DNA from: Spinacia oleracea
Lineage: Eukaryota > Streptophyta > Magnoliopsida > Caryophyllales > Amaranthaceae
DNA: 64,000 nt
Direction of reading: 5' to 3'
Assembly: GCF_020520425.1 (NCBI RefSeq)
Contig: NC_079490.1
Span: forward strand, 6,696,001-6,760,000
The first letter of the stretch is position 1; every line of letters starts with the position of its first letter. Shown piece by piece: positions 10,573 through 21,800 of the stretch. The position numbers and the translations under genes were made by a program. The notes under the pieces were generated by a model. It searched no databases. It was not told the origin of the DNA and worked only from the letters and a program-made list of their open reading frames with translations.

Positions 10573-11275
10573 TGTAGGAACTATGACTAATAAGAACAAT
10601 AATTAGAACAAGCTTATCTGTAATAATGTCGTGGCGTGACACCTATCACTGCCCTAAAGTCGAATTTGCCCCGCTAAGTACACGCGGACTCGTAGCAACC
10701 GACCCCCAGGGATACAAGACTCCAATCCTTCGGTGTACGACGAAGAACTAGATTGAGAACACCCTTAAGCAATGCCCAGAACAATGGTGGTTTTGTGTTT
10801 TCATTTCGGAGAAGAGGAAGAGATTATTTTTCTGTGTGTATTTTTCTGGAAGGGAAGGTAGTGTTTTATAGCCAAAACGGTTAAGATAAAAACGGAAGCA
10901 CAATCAATTAGTCCTTGATTGATTCCGTAACTGAAGCAATAAATCGGAATAATATCTTTGACGGAAATCAAATCGTCAAAGAAATCAATTAACCGTTACG
11001 TCAATCTTGCAAAGATTACATGACCAAAAATAATAACGGTTAAGAAAAAGGTGCCCCACCCACACCCGCGAACGCGCCGCGCCACTTGCCCAAGCCCGGC
11101 CCGACGCGCGCGCGCGTGTGGTTACTAGACCCACCTCTCTAGTCTTCTTACAAATCATTAAAGGGTAGTGGGATATTTAAATAAGGAAGCATGTGGGGTT
11201 TTTTTTTTTATCAATGTGGGACAATTGAGTTTTCCTTCTTTTGAAGCATCCCTTTTGGAGGAACACACTCCAACA
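10573..11275 (-). mobile_element. solo LTR of an LTR retrotransposon
   Basis: A 703-bp unit with TG...CA ends (minus strand TGTTGGAGTG...TTCCTACA) flanked by the perfect 5-bp duplication GTTTT (10568-10572 and 11276-11280). A TATTTAAATA box lies near its minus-strand start, supporting that orientation. No internal retroelement region is present, so it is probably the product of LTR-LTR recombination. Family not assigned. Confidence 0.75.
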
Positions 11276-11280
11276 GTTTT

Positions 11281-12520
11281 GATTTAAGATACTTTACCAT
11301 TTAGTCATAAACCCAATCGGGATATAATATACAAAAAGTCTTGCACACACAAGATGTATAATAAATTCATTGTATATCAGTATATCTACCCACTTTTTTT
11401 TGTAACTTTTACCCAATTTGTTTTGCAATTTTTAATATGTTTTGATTAACTTTTAACATTTCGGCCTTTTATCAAAAATAAGTCATGCTTTTGATAAACA
11501 AGGATCATTATTTCCGGCCGTACTCTGAATTTCAAAAGAAAATAGAACAAGGACTATTATTTGTTTTTTTGTTTTGTTTGGTAATGTCTATTATTTGTTC
11601 ATACCAATTGATGGGTGTTATTCGGATGGAACAATAAATACAAGAGGGGGGTGAATTGCAATATGTAACTTGCTAGACTATTTTTGCGGAATTATAAAGA
11701 ATCTAAGCAAGTAGAGAAACAATGCAAAATAGATTTTACAAGGAAACTTTTCATGACCCAACTGGAAATAAAACCTCGATATCCACTAGAGATTTCAACT
11801 CAAACTCTTTTCGATCACTATAGGGAAACAACTAATTAAGTTACAATCCTATGAGAAACTTGACCATTACTTGAGTTCCTCTACGAAGTCAAGTTCCCAA
11901 TAGTTGTTCCCTTAAACAACTATGCTCTCACTGACTTCCCTAGAAATCTCTCTCGACTCTTTGGCTTCACTTAAAGCATCTTTGTTTCTCTCTCATAGAC
12001 TTATTCACTCAAAGCCTCCTTGCTTCTCTCTCATAGACTTCACTCAAAGCTTACCCTAATACATATCAGGAACTCACTCAAGTTCGCGCCCCTCAGTTGA
12101 TACAATAATTCACTCAAACCCTTGACCAATTCCCCTTTACAAGAATTCATTCAAACCCTTGTCCAACTCTAATAAATAAAAGCTTAAAGATTGTTATCCC
12201 TCTAATATATAACACATGACAGAATAATGAGGAACTTAGAACTTCAAGTAACCTGGAACTAATAGACCGACTCAAGAACGTGAAAACCAAAACATATACT
12301 GGAATATATAAAGATTCAATATATGTTGGAATATATAAAGATTGAATATATGTTTGTTAATTAAATGTTGGAATATAATAACGTATGATCAACAATTCTC
12401 TTGAGTCTACAATTCTTACCACCCACACGCAAGTGACATAGATTTATGTTAAAATAATTAATAAAATAAAATAAATTTTTTAATTAGTTTAATTAATTAT
12501 AGTTACTCTCATTGCTATTT
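11281..12520. other. repeat-like non-coding sequence
   Basis: AGAGGGGGGTGAATTGCAAT near 11643 and the following 500 bp look like an interspersed plant repeat, but no termini were found. Units of TTCACTCAAAGC plus TTCTCTCTCATAGACTT are repeated between 11965 and 12060, and GGAATATATAAAGATT is repeated near 12301-12350. No gene seen. Confidence 0.4.
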
Positions 12521-12899
12521 TTTTTAACTTACACGGTGATTGAATTATTTAATTCTAAAATACATTACATATGTATTTTTTTTTTTTTTTTTGATGGAAA
12601 TACATTACATATGTATTGATCAGACTTGATGTATTTATTGATTTTTTTTAAAAAAACTAACTATTTGTTTCCTTATCTTTTTTTTTTTTTTTTTGCTATG
12701 TTATTAGGTCTCTACTCTCTAGTGTTATATCCCTCGTATAGTGCTGAAGAATTATGTATTTTAGGGAAACACAATATCTTGTGTATATTCCTATTAGGTT
12801 TTCTGTCATATAAATATCATATTTTCCAATATTCTGTCATATAAAAATCATATTTTCCGTAGAAGACGGTTGAGCCCAATTCTTAATTTTCCTGTATCG
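12521..12899 (+). promoter_or_regulatory. upstream region of F-box gene 2
   Basis: Shares, in order, the ACTTGATGTATTTATTGATT block, TTTGTTTCCTTATCTT, TTAGGTCTCTA and GAATTATGTATTTTAGGGAA with the upstream regions of the other two copies. A direct repeat of CTGTCATATAAA-ATCATATTTTCC lies next to the gene (about 12800-12857). No clear TATA box can be singled out. Confidence 0.5.
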
Positions 12900-14375
12900 A
12901 TGTACTCTATAAGCATGAAGAAGATGAACAACAATGTCAACGAAGACATGTTGAGTTCACTTCCAGACGACATGCTGACCAAAATACTCTCTTGCCTCCT
13001 TATCAATTCCGCGGCTTCCACCTCCGTCCTATCCACCAGTTGGCGTCACCTCTGGACCGGCGTCACCAACTTTGTCGTGTTGTCCGAAACCGGCAAACAC
13101 CACGACGACGACGACGACATCCTTTTTTTACAAAAGCTTATAAAGCTGTCCTCTTTGAAACTGCACAACTTTCGTATTAAATTGAAATCTCAAACTAATT
13201 TTTCGAACCCAAATATAAGAGATCAAGAGTCATGCTTCCGTGAAGTTTGCCGTCGAGATGTGGAGAATATCGATATCTTATGGCCACCAAGTGCGATAAA
13301 TAAACGTTTTCTTTTGGTGCCAGACTTTGTGTTTAAAACCAAATCTCTGGTAAGTTTAACTTTGGGTTGCATGCATATTATGTTTGATATGCCTGAAAAC
13401 GTAGTTATTCAACTTCCTAATTTGAAGAAGCTTTATTTGCGCTATCTTACAGAAATCCCTCCTTGGTTAGAAACCCTATGTAAGTGTAGCCCTTTGTTGG
13501 AAGTTTTAGATTTAGAGTTTAAATTACAAGACATTGAGCCTCGTATTGCGAATATATTTGCTGCCAATTTGAAGTCATTGAAGATAGAGATTCATTATTA
13601 CGTAAGTCAGACACATCGCAACAAAATCTTGATTGATGCACCCAAATTGGAATACCTGACTATAATTGATAGCTCTTCATGTTATTACTTGACCCAAATT
13701 CCAACTACATTACTAGAATCATCACTTGATTTGACCATAACTATGAGGGAAACTGCATTGGTAGGAGATTATGCTTATTGTCGAGACATGGCCAAGTTTG
13801 TTCGAAGAATGTGTAATGTTAGTAACAAACTTCACTTAACAGTAGAGAGAAACTCGAATATAATGGGTTACCTTTCTAATGGTGAAGTAAATCATGGACT
13901 TAAGTTTGGTAATTTAGCCAGTCTTATATTGAGTTTGGGAAAGATTGATCTGATTGGGTGGAAGAATTTGTTACTTTCTTTGCAATGTTTTCCCAAGTTA
14001 GAGAATCTTTTGGTGCTGCATTATAGGCCTATGATTTGGTATCCACCAAGTGATGAACCAGCAGATTGTTTGGTGAATAAACTCAAGAGAATAACAATAT
14101 TTGGATTGTTTAGGAAAACTCGTGATCTTGAATTGATAGCTTACATTCTGAGTAATGCAACTGTTTTAGAAGAGCTTCACATAGAAGTTCCTTTCTGCTT
14201 CTATGAATATAAAAAAGATCGACTAAGTTCGAATGATCTTTGTAAGTCGTTGTTCGAACTTCCAAGGGCCTCTTCAAGTTGTGTGATTTGGTTTACAAAT
14301 GAGGATATGGCAGCATCAAGTCATGACTACAAAGATGGGATTCTTCGGAAACAACGTATGGCTTTAGAGTTATGA
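12900..14375 (+). CDS. F-box/FBD/LRR protein 2
   Basis: Encodes 491 aa, intronless, a close paralogue of the gene at 5980-7449. F-box at about residues 16-60 (MLSSLPDDMLTKILSCLL, TSVLSTSWRHLW). Leucine-rich region with LPNLKKLYLRYL and PPWLETLCKCSPLLEVLDLEF. FBD near residues 390-450 (CLVNKLKRITIFGLFRKT, DLELIAYILSNATVLEELHI). Expected role by family: SCF ubiquitin-ligase substrate receptor. Two in-frame ATGs (12900 and 12915) are possible; 12915 matches the start used in gene 1. The C-terminus continues 21 residues past the shared EDM/EDI, ending RKQRMALEL, and may be the ancestral form. A run of Asp codons (HHDDDDDI, about residue 71) is expanded relative to gene 1. Confidence 0.87.
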   Translation: MYSISMKKMNNNVNEDMLSSLPDDMLTKILSCLLINSAASTSVLSTSWRHLWTGVTNFVVLSETGKHHDDDDDILFLQKLIKLSSLKLHNFRIKLKSQTNFSNPNIRDQESCFREVCRRDVENIDILWPPSAINKRFLLVPDFVFKTKSLVSLTLGCMHIMFDMPENVVIQLPNLKKLYLRYLTEIPPWLETLCKCSPLLEVLDLEFKLQDIEPRIANIFAANLKSLKIEIHYYVSQTHRNKILIDAPKLEYLTIIDSSSCYYLTQIPTTLLESSLDLTITMRETALVGDYAYCRDMAKFVRRMCNVSNKLHLTVERNSNIMGYLSNGEVNHGLKFGNLASLILSLGKIDLIGWKNLLLSLQCFPKLENLLVLHYRPMIWYPPSDEPADCLVNKLKRITIFGLFRKTRDLELIAYILSNATVLEELHIEVPFCFYEYKKDRLSSNDLCKSLFELPRASSSCVIWFTNEDMAASSHDYKDGILRKQRMALEL

Positions 14376-14779
14376 ACATTTTGAGTTTTTAATTAGACAT
14401 GTAAACTTTGTAATTGTTTTTTTTACTGCATTTAAAAGCTAGAGCTAGTTTTCTTCATTAAGGAATACCAATTACCAATTAAGTTTATTAATGTGAAAAT
14501 ATTTTCTATTTTAATTTGTTACATCTGCAGCGTAAATATAGAAGTACACATTATGTCATTAATTACTTGTAGTTTTGTAATAGATCAGTAAACAAAAAAA
14601 CCCAGTGGGGAAGAAGAAAAAGGTGATAGCTACATGAGAAAGTAAAAACAGAAGTTGCATATATTTCGTGGCAACTTCCATAAGAATTAAAAGACACGTA
14701 ATTATCTTCACTAATTTGTCTTCAATTTACTCATGAGAGTGAACTAAAATCCACTCAGAAGAACGTATCTAGCACTCAT
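14376..14779. other. F-box gene 2 3' flank, duplicated
   Basis: Matches the 3' flank of gene 1 on both sides of the inserted 8400-9951 element (GCAACTTCCATAAGAA near 14671; GAGAGTGAACTAAAAT near 14735). The match stops at about 14779, where the retroelement fragment begins. Confidence 0.6.
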
Positions 14780-17700
14780 GCGTAGTTGCTGGTGATACTG
14801 CTTTGCACCTATGCCCTCTACTTGATAGAGGGGGCACCCAAGGCCTGAGAGAATCCAGATTGATAGTAGCCTCACATACGAAGAAAGGCCTGTGAAAATC
14901 CTTGATAGAAAAGTGCGTAGTACACGCAATAAGGACGTCAGCATAGTGAAAGTGCTTTGGTCGAACCACGAGTACGAAGAGGCAACGTGGGAAGCCGAAG
15001 ATGACATGAAGACCAAGTATCCAGAGTTATTTTCTGAGGTGAGTTACGAGGGCGTAACTCGTTTTCTTTAAGGGGGTAGAATGCGATAGAAATTCGCGCT
15101 TTTTACCTATTTTTATGATATTTTATGCATTTTATGCTTATTTCTAGCAACCTTTACATGTTGATGCCAGTAAATAGATCTTCCGCATAAGAAAATGTGT
15201 TCTTGAGTATTGCAAGTAACGCTTGGTTGGCAAAAGAGTGCACAAGAGTGGCACAAAGTGCAAAAGTTTGGAAAAATATGCGAATTTTCGTGTCAAGTTT
15301 CGGGACGAAACTTCTTTTAAGAGGGGTAGATTGTAATCCCCCGTAATTTTATACATTTTATTTATATATATTTTAACGAATATTTAATATATTTAATATA
15401 TATTTAAACATAAATTACGGATTTTAGAAACAAATATGTAATTGAAATGTAATTAGTTTATTCCAATTGAAATACTTTAACGATTCACGAAATCAAAATG
15501 TATTTTCGAAATTTTACGTTAAAACGATTTCGAATTACGAAACCACGTTCTATTGAAATTAGAAAGCAATACTAAACATGGTGGATTCATCAACCTAAAT
15601 CCTACTCCTAGCCCAATTGGGCAAAGCCCAAACCAATAAACCCAACACAATACTCCCTTCTCTTTTGTATTTTCACGTGAAACCAAAAAAGAGAGGAAAC
15701 CTCTCCTCCTTCACTATTCACGTAACAAAACCCTCAACACTTCCTCCAATCTCACGCTCACCCTCAGCCGTCCCGCCTTCACCACTGTCCGCCAGCCGCC
15801 GCACCACCACGACAGCGACCCAGCCGACCACCCTGCTGCGGTAACTCCTTCTTCTCCTTCAAGCTTCTCCTCCTTCCTCCTTTTCTTCTATTTCTTTTAT
15901 TTTCGTTCTTATTCTCTTAGCCTTCCTCGTTTCGCGCAGCAACACCGCGACCAGGCCAGCCACGACCACCGCACGCAACCCGTGCTCAGCCCTTGCCGCG
16001 AGCCACCACTATCCGCCGGCCAGCACTCCCCTCTCCCTCTTGAATTGGTTATTTCTTAAACCCTAAGTAACTAATTATTTTAATTAATTATAGTTGTTAA
16101 TTTAAATTATGTTCTTGATATTAAATTTATAATTTTTATGGTTTGAACATGATTTTCAGATTTGATGTTGAGATTATAAACGAATTAATTTCAGTTTTGG
16201 TTGATTGAATTATAAATTATGGCTTATTTATGATTTATTAATTTGGATTATGTTTTCTTGAATTAAAGTTATGGTTTTGTAATTTAAGTTATAAATTTCA
16301 GATTATGCAAATTATATAATAAAGTTATTAATTTTCAGATTATCAAATTACTTTGAAATATTAATTTTGATTGTTTAAAGTATGAAATTCAAGGTTTTTA
16401 TGATTATAAATCATGGTAGGTTGAGTATGGATTATTAAGTTTGTTGTTTTGAGATACTAGGAACGTAGATTGACCTTGGTGAAGCTTTTAAATGAATTTA
16501 TATTGCTGAAAATTTAAAGTACGATGTTTGCAAAAAGATTTCAACGAATTTCAATCACTAGTTCAATAATTATGATGCTAGGAAATCAAATGCTTAAGTT
16601 TTGATATTGGGGAAAGTTCTAAACATGTTTAGGATGCATTTAGAATGCTTTATTATGGTTGCCAATGATTAGAAATTGATTGGGATTACTTGTTGGTTGT
16701 TTTAGGCGGAGAATTCTCTTTAGGCGACTTTTGAAAGTGTTAAAGTGGCCTATCAGTTTGTTTACACAAGGTACGTACATACCTGTGTGCTTGGAATGTG
16801 TGCTAATTGTTGAAACCATGTTGAATCTTGTTGTTGAACTTGGTTATGTTGATATTATTGTTGAACTTGGTGATGTTGATATTATGGACGAACTGGGTTA
16901 TATTGAATGTGCATGTTTAATACTGTTGGACAAACTTATTGAACTTATTTTGCATTATGAGAACTGTAACATGTTAGTATGGATGATTGATACAAACATG
17001 TTGGTTGGGAACACTAGATTATTCTATATGATTGGGTTGGATCGATTGGTTGTTGTTCCCTTTCTATCTTTTCACTACTTTATGAGGGCGGAGGACCTTG
17101 TTTAGTAAGTTGAAACTTTATGCCCATATACAGGGTTGCTCATGGTTAAAGGAAAGGTTGGTTAAGTTGGAATGAGTCTTGATTGATGCTTTTATGGTCA
17201 CTTACTTAATTCCAAGATAAAAGCAGTTATGAACAAATGTGAATTGTCTGTCTTAGGTAATGGTTGAGTCATAACGGAATCTCAATTTGTAAATCATGTA
17301 AAGTGAAACTGAATAGCAATAGCTTTAGACTGTGCACGTCTGAAGTGACGGACAAACAGGAGTTGGGGTTCATGGTGGTAGCCCATGGCCTTTTCTGGGA
17401 CCGGATTGATCACCGTGTCCTATTTTTATTTAAACGTTCCTCGATATCGCAGGTCACTGAGGTTACGGAGTCGCGCCCGTACCTCGTCTTCCTTAGTGAA
17501 GACTTCTGGATGGTCAACTCGGTCCATTGTCTATTTCAACTAAAATAATATTATGGTTATTAAGCCTAGCTTAGTCTAGTCAAGTATAATCGTCAAATTA
17601 TTATGTTTTGTCTGTCCTTACTTATATTTATTAGTATCATGTTAGGGTTGTTGGTTTGATAGTATCATGCTAGGATTGTTGTTGTTTTAGTATGTAGTAC

Positions 17701-18133
17701 TCAGCTTTGCTGATTACGTGCTTTGTTTGTGTGTGTTGATCATGGCTATGCCTTATTGATCCTGTAATGACCCATCTTTGGTGAGCAGTCTCTAAGGATC
17801 AATAAGCGTTGCCCATCTACAGGTTTGAAGATGATGCATCATTGGGATCGGGATTAGAGAGCTTGTAGTTCTATTCGTTTAATTAAGTGATTTAATTTGT
17901 TAACTTGGATTTGAAATTTGTCGTACTATTCGTATTTCCTTAATTCAGTTAATTGGTTTGGACCTAATATGTAATAGATTATTTATGAACCTAAAGGTTA
18001 GTTTTATGTTTTCCGCTGCAAAATTCTGAATAAGCCGTAACGTTTTCACACGGGCGATAATACTTTGATAATTCCCTACAGTTATATTTAAAAAGAGGTT
18101 ATTTTAGAAAATGGGAATTGTTGGGGTGTTACA
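14780..18133 (+). mobile_element. broken Ty3/gypsy chromovirus (Tekay/Del-type): pol tail plus one LTR
   Basis: About 14860-15070 encodes the end of a chromoviral integrase with a chromodomain (SLTYEERPVKILDRKVRS, VKVLWSNHEYEEATWEAED). This is followed by an untranslated stretch and the purine tract AAGAGGGGTAGA. One long LTR (15332-18133, about 2.8 kb) then runs from TGTAATCCCCC to GGGGTGTTACA. Only this 3' portion of the element is present, so it is a broken fossil. The second LTR is missing, so it cannot be dated from LTR divergence. It lies between F-box gene 2's 3' flank and an ankyrin gene fragment. Confidence 0.75.
15332..18133 (+). repeat. long LTR of the chromovirus fragment
   Basis: Starts TGTAATCCCC just after a polypurine tract and ends GTTACA, the TG...CA form of LTRs. 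About 2.8 kb. It contains a GC-rich leader-like stretch at 15750-16040. The open frames inside are not regarded as genes. Confidence 0.65.
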
Positions 18134-18349
18134 ATCATGTCCCTTAACTATAAATGATGTTGACAAAAGAGGTCAAAGCATTCTTCATATTGCTGTTAAA
18201 TACAAAAGAGCTGATGTTTTTTCTTATTTAACAAAGAAGAAGGAAGTTCAGAAGATATTCCATTTAAAAGATCAGGAAGGTAAAACTTTCATGGATTTAG
18301 CTAGACAGCTCGAGAATCGATTTAAGGCCATAATTACTTAGTTGACTTT
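18134..18349 (+). pseudogene. ankyrin-repeat protein gene fragment
   Basis: Encodes INDVDKRGQSILHIAVKYKR ADVFSYL and then FHLKDQEGKTFMDLARQLENRF. These are two consecutive ankyrin repeats (G-x-S/T-x-LHxAV and DxxGxTxxxLA) of the type found in plant ACD6/ITN1-like proteins. The fragment begins right at the end of the chromovirus LTR and stops at TAG (18339-18341), nine bases before the next retroelement. No further ankyrin or PGG-domain exon was found on the far side of that element. I read it as a leftover exon of a destroyed host gene. Confidence 0.65.
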
Positions 18350-18832
18350 TGTACGGAGTAGAAGTAACCTAGCAGATCATCCATGTCACAGCAGACCATC
18401 GGACATCAGATAAGACAGATCAAGCAAAGCAACCGCAGGAAGTACCTATTGAAAGTACCACAAGTCCTCAAGAACCGCACAGACCCTCAGGTCTGCGGGG
18501 AAACGACCTGCTAGACGACAACATAGATACGTCGTTAAGCAAAAGGACAAACAACAAGTACATCACTAGCGTACACGCGGCAACATCTGAATAGGCCAAA
18601 GTACTGAATAGTACGCCTATAAATACTGCCGTCCCCATTCATTTGCGGACACGTTCAATACAAGTACAATTCTTAACCCTCTCTACTTTCTCTCTCTAGA
18701 ACATTATCTCATTTGCTGACTTAGGCATCGGAGGGGGTTTCCTCGGTTAAACCCCCGAGGTTAGCTTACGTTCGTTCTGTCTGACAGGACAGCATCACCA
18801 AGCAGGGCTCCCCCAGTTCCACACCCGGAACA
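18350..18832 (+). repeat. 5' LTR of Tat-type element
   Basis: 483 bp, TGTACGGAGTAG...CCGGAACA. A TATA-like CCTATAAATACTGCC lies at about 18616-18630, a plausible transcription start region. Same length and sequence as the 3' LTR. Confidence 0.93.
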
Positions 18833-18893
18833 AGTGGCGCTAGAAGGAGGGGCTTCCCAGACCTTGCTTCTAAAAGACCTACCCTCTCACGCA

Positions 18894-21800
18894 ATGACTG
18901 AGTCAAGCGAACCGATAATCCAGCAGATAGAACCACCCACCTCAAAAAACAACCAGAGAACCACAAATGTACCCTTGTTCGGCATGCCTCAGAGTCTTGG
19001 TCCGCCAAGAGAGACACCACAACCCAGAGCTATGGCAACCCCTAGCCAGGGCCAGGGTATCCCAATTCCAACCAGTGCTTCACTAGCACGATTGGGGGCA
19101 CAGTTCTCACCCGACCAGATGCGCACAGCAATAGAGGTCCTGACATTCCTTACTCAAACAACCCCACAAGCCCAGGTCATGAGAACAGCCCCAGAGGTTG
19201 AGGTGGAGCAGAGGAGAAAACGTCCCAGACCCCAGCATAGTCCGAATGTTTGGAGGAGGAATCTGCAGCAGGACATGGAAGGGGCTGATAATCAAGAGTA
19301 TGAAGCAGAGAGTATCACACCAAGCAGAGCTCAACCCCGGGCAAGGACTGAACAAGCACCCAGTCAAAGACACCACTCCATGTCAGGTATGCCCAATCCC
19401 ATCCGAGCAGTAGTTAAACCTGATAATTCTCCCTTCTGCGATGAAATACTCTCTGAAAGAATGGAAAAGATAAAAATGCCCACCTGCAAATACTCCGGAA
19501 AGACAGACCCAACGAATCACCTCTCTGCCTTTGGGGGACACATGATGCTATATACCAACACAGACTCTATGTGGTGTAAGGTCTTTCCTTCCACTCTAGA
19601 GGGGATGGCACAGAGCTGGTTTGGTAAAATACCCAAAGGCACCATAACATCTTTCCGGCAGCTAGCTATCTTGTTTCGCACCCAATACGTGGCAAACATT
19701 GCCAGAGAAAGGATGACAGGGGAGCTGATGTCAGTCATCCAGGGGCCTCAGGAATCTCTGAGGGAATACATATCCAGATTCAATATGGAGGCGTCGAATA
19801 TACCCAAGTTGCAGCAAGAGGTAGTAGTCCTGGCCATGATGACTGGTCTGCGGGATGGAGAGTTCAAGAGTTATCTGGGCAGAAAATCATTCACAACCCT
19901 GGCAGAGGTACTGGGAAAGGCAAATGAATTTATAAAGAGTGAAGAAATTGGCAGAGCAACCTCACGTCGATATGTGGCAAGTGAGAACAATTACGGTAGT
20001 CAGAGCAAGAAAGAGCCATACAAAAAAGAGTACTCAGACAGAAGAGAAAACCCACAGCCAAGAAGAGACTGGCAGGGACCAGGCAGAGGCAAAGGTAACG
20101 AGTTTAAAACTGAGAAAAGGGGGAAGTTTAATGAGTATACCCCCTTAGTGGCATCCAGAACTCAAATTTTTGCCATCAGCAAAGAAGACGAGAAGTGGCA
20201 GAGACCTCCCAAAATGTACAACAAGTACATGGACCCAAAAAAGTACTGTGACTTTCACAGAGACCATGGCCACCTCACAGAAGAGTGCACTCATTTGAAG
20301 GATAATATCGAAGATCTGATCCGGAGGGGATACTTGACTCAATTCAAAGCAAAAAGCTCGTATAGCAGGACCTATGAGAACAGAGATAATGATAATAGGT
20401 CCGACAATAAGAAGGCGGAACCCAAGCAGAGCTACCCAGCAGACCAAAAGAGAATGGGCGACATTTTGGTCATAACAGGAGGGCCAGTTTACGCGGGAAC
20501 CACTGTTAGCGGGGCCAAGGCCAGTGTGAGCGAATTCAAACACCAGGTTAATTACCATAATTCTGGCAGGTGGCCCGCCCCTCCAAAAATCCCGCAGTGC
20601 ACTTTCACAGAGGAGGACTGTAAAGGCATAATATACCCCCATGACGACCCCATGGTACTAGCCCTGAATGTAGCAAACAGAAAAATCCACCGTATTCTGA
20701 TAGACGGAGGTAGCTCTGCGAACATCTTGTTCTGGCCTGCTTTCCAAGAGTTGCAAATTGATGAGAAATATGTAAAACCAGTCAATTACCCAGTAATCGG
20801 ATTCACAGGAGCCACAGTGATACCAGAGGGGATAGTCAGTTTGCCGGTGCAGATTGGCCAAGGGAAGGATATCAAGGATGTCATGGTAGACTTCATGATT
20901 GTGAAAGTCCCCGCAACCTACAACGTCATTCTTGGCAGACCATTCATCCATGACGCAGGGGCTGTAGTCTCCACTTATCACCTTACCATGACGTATACGA
21001 CAAATGATGGCCGCTCAGCCAAGGTAAAAGGCAGTCAGGAGCAGGCCAAGAAGTGCTACCACACTGCGCTAAAACAACCACCCAGACCCCCACCACTGGC
21101 AGAAGAAGAACTTCCCCAATTTCGAAAAAGAAAGAGAGCAGAGCGCAAAAAAGACAAGTTGTTAAGCATGGAAAACTTCGAGCATCGGGAGGAAGGTCTG
21201 TTGGAACCCACGCCAACTGACGAAACTGAGGAGATAGAATTAGAGGAAGGGTTGACAGACCGGACGGTTCGAATTGGCACAGACGTAGACCTATCCCTCA
21301 GAGTGAACCTCATCGGTCTGCTGAGAGAGCACGCAGACATATTTGCTTTCTCAGCGGACGAAATGCCAGGGATTGACCCCAGTGTCATGGTCCATAGACT
21401 GAATGTCAGCAGAGAAGTTAGGCCAGTGAAACAGAAGAAAAGAAATTTTTCGACAGAGAAGAATGTGGCCATCCAAGAAGAAATCAACAAATTGCTAGCA
21501 GCCAAGTTCATAGAAGAGTGCGATTACCCAGAATGGCTGGCTAACGTTGTGATGGTAAAGAAAGCAAACGGTCAATGGAGGATGTGTGTAGACTTCACGG
21601 ACCTAAACAAGGCCTGTCCGAAGGACTGTTACCCATTGCCCAGAATAGACCAGCTGGTTGATTCCACCAGTGGACACGCTCTCTTGAGTTTCATGGATGC
21701 ATTTTCCGGCTACCATCAGATCAGTTTACTCGAATCAGATCGTAAGAAAGCTGCTTTCATCACAGACGCTGGAGTTTATAACTACAAAGCTATGCCATTC

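Noticed and set aside
15617-15844. Pro/Thr-rich open frame
   Set aside because: It lies in the long LTR of the chromovirus fragment, in its leader-like part, with no start context or homology I recognise.
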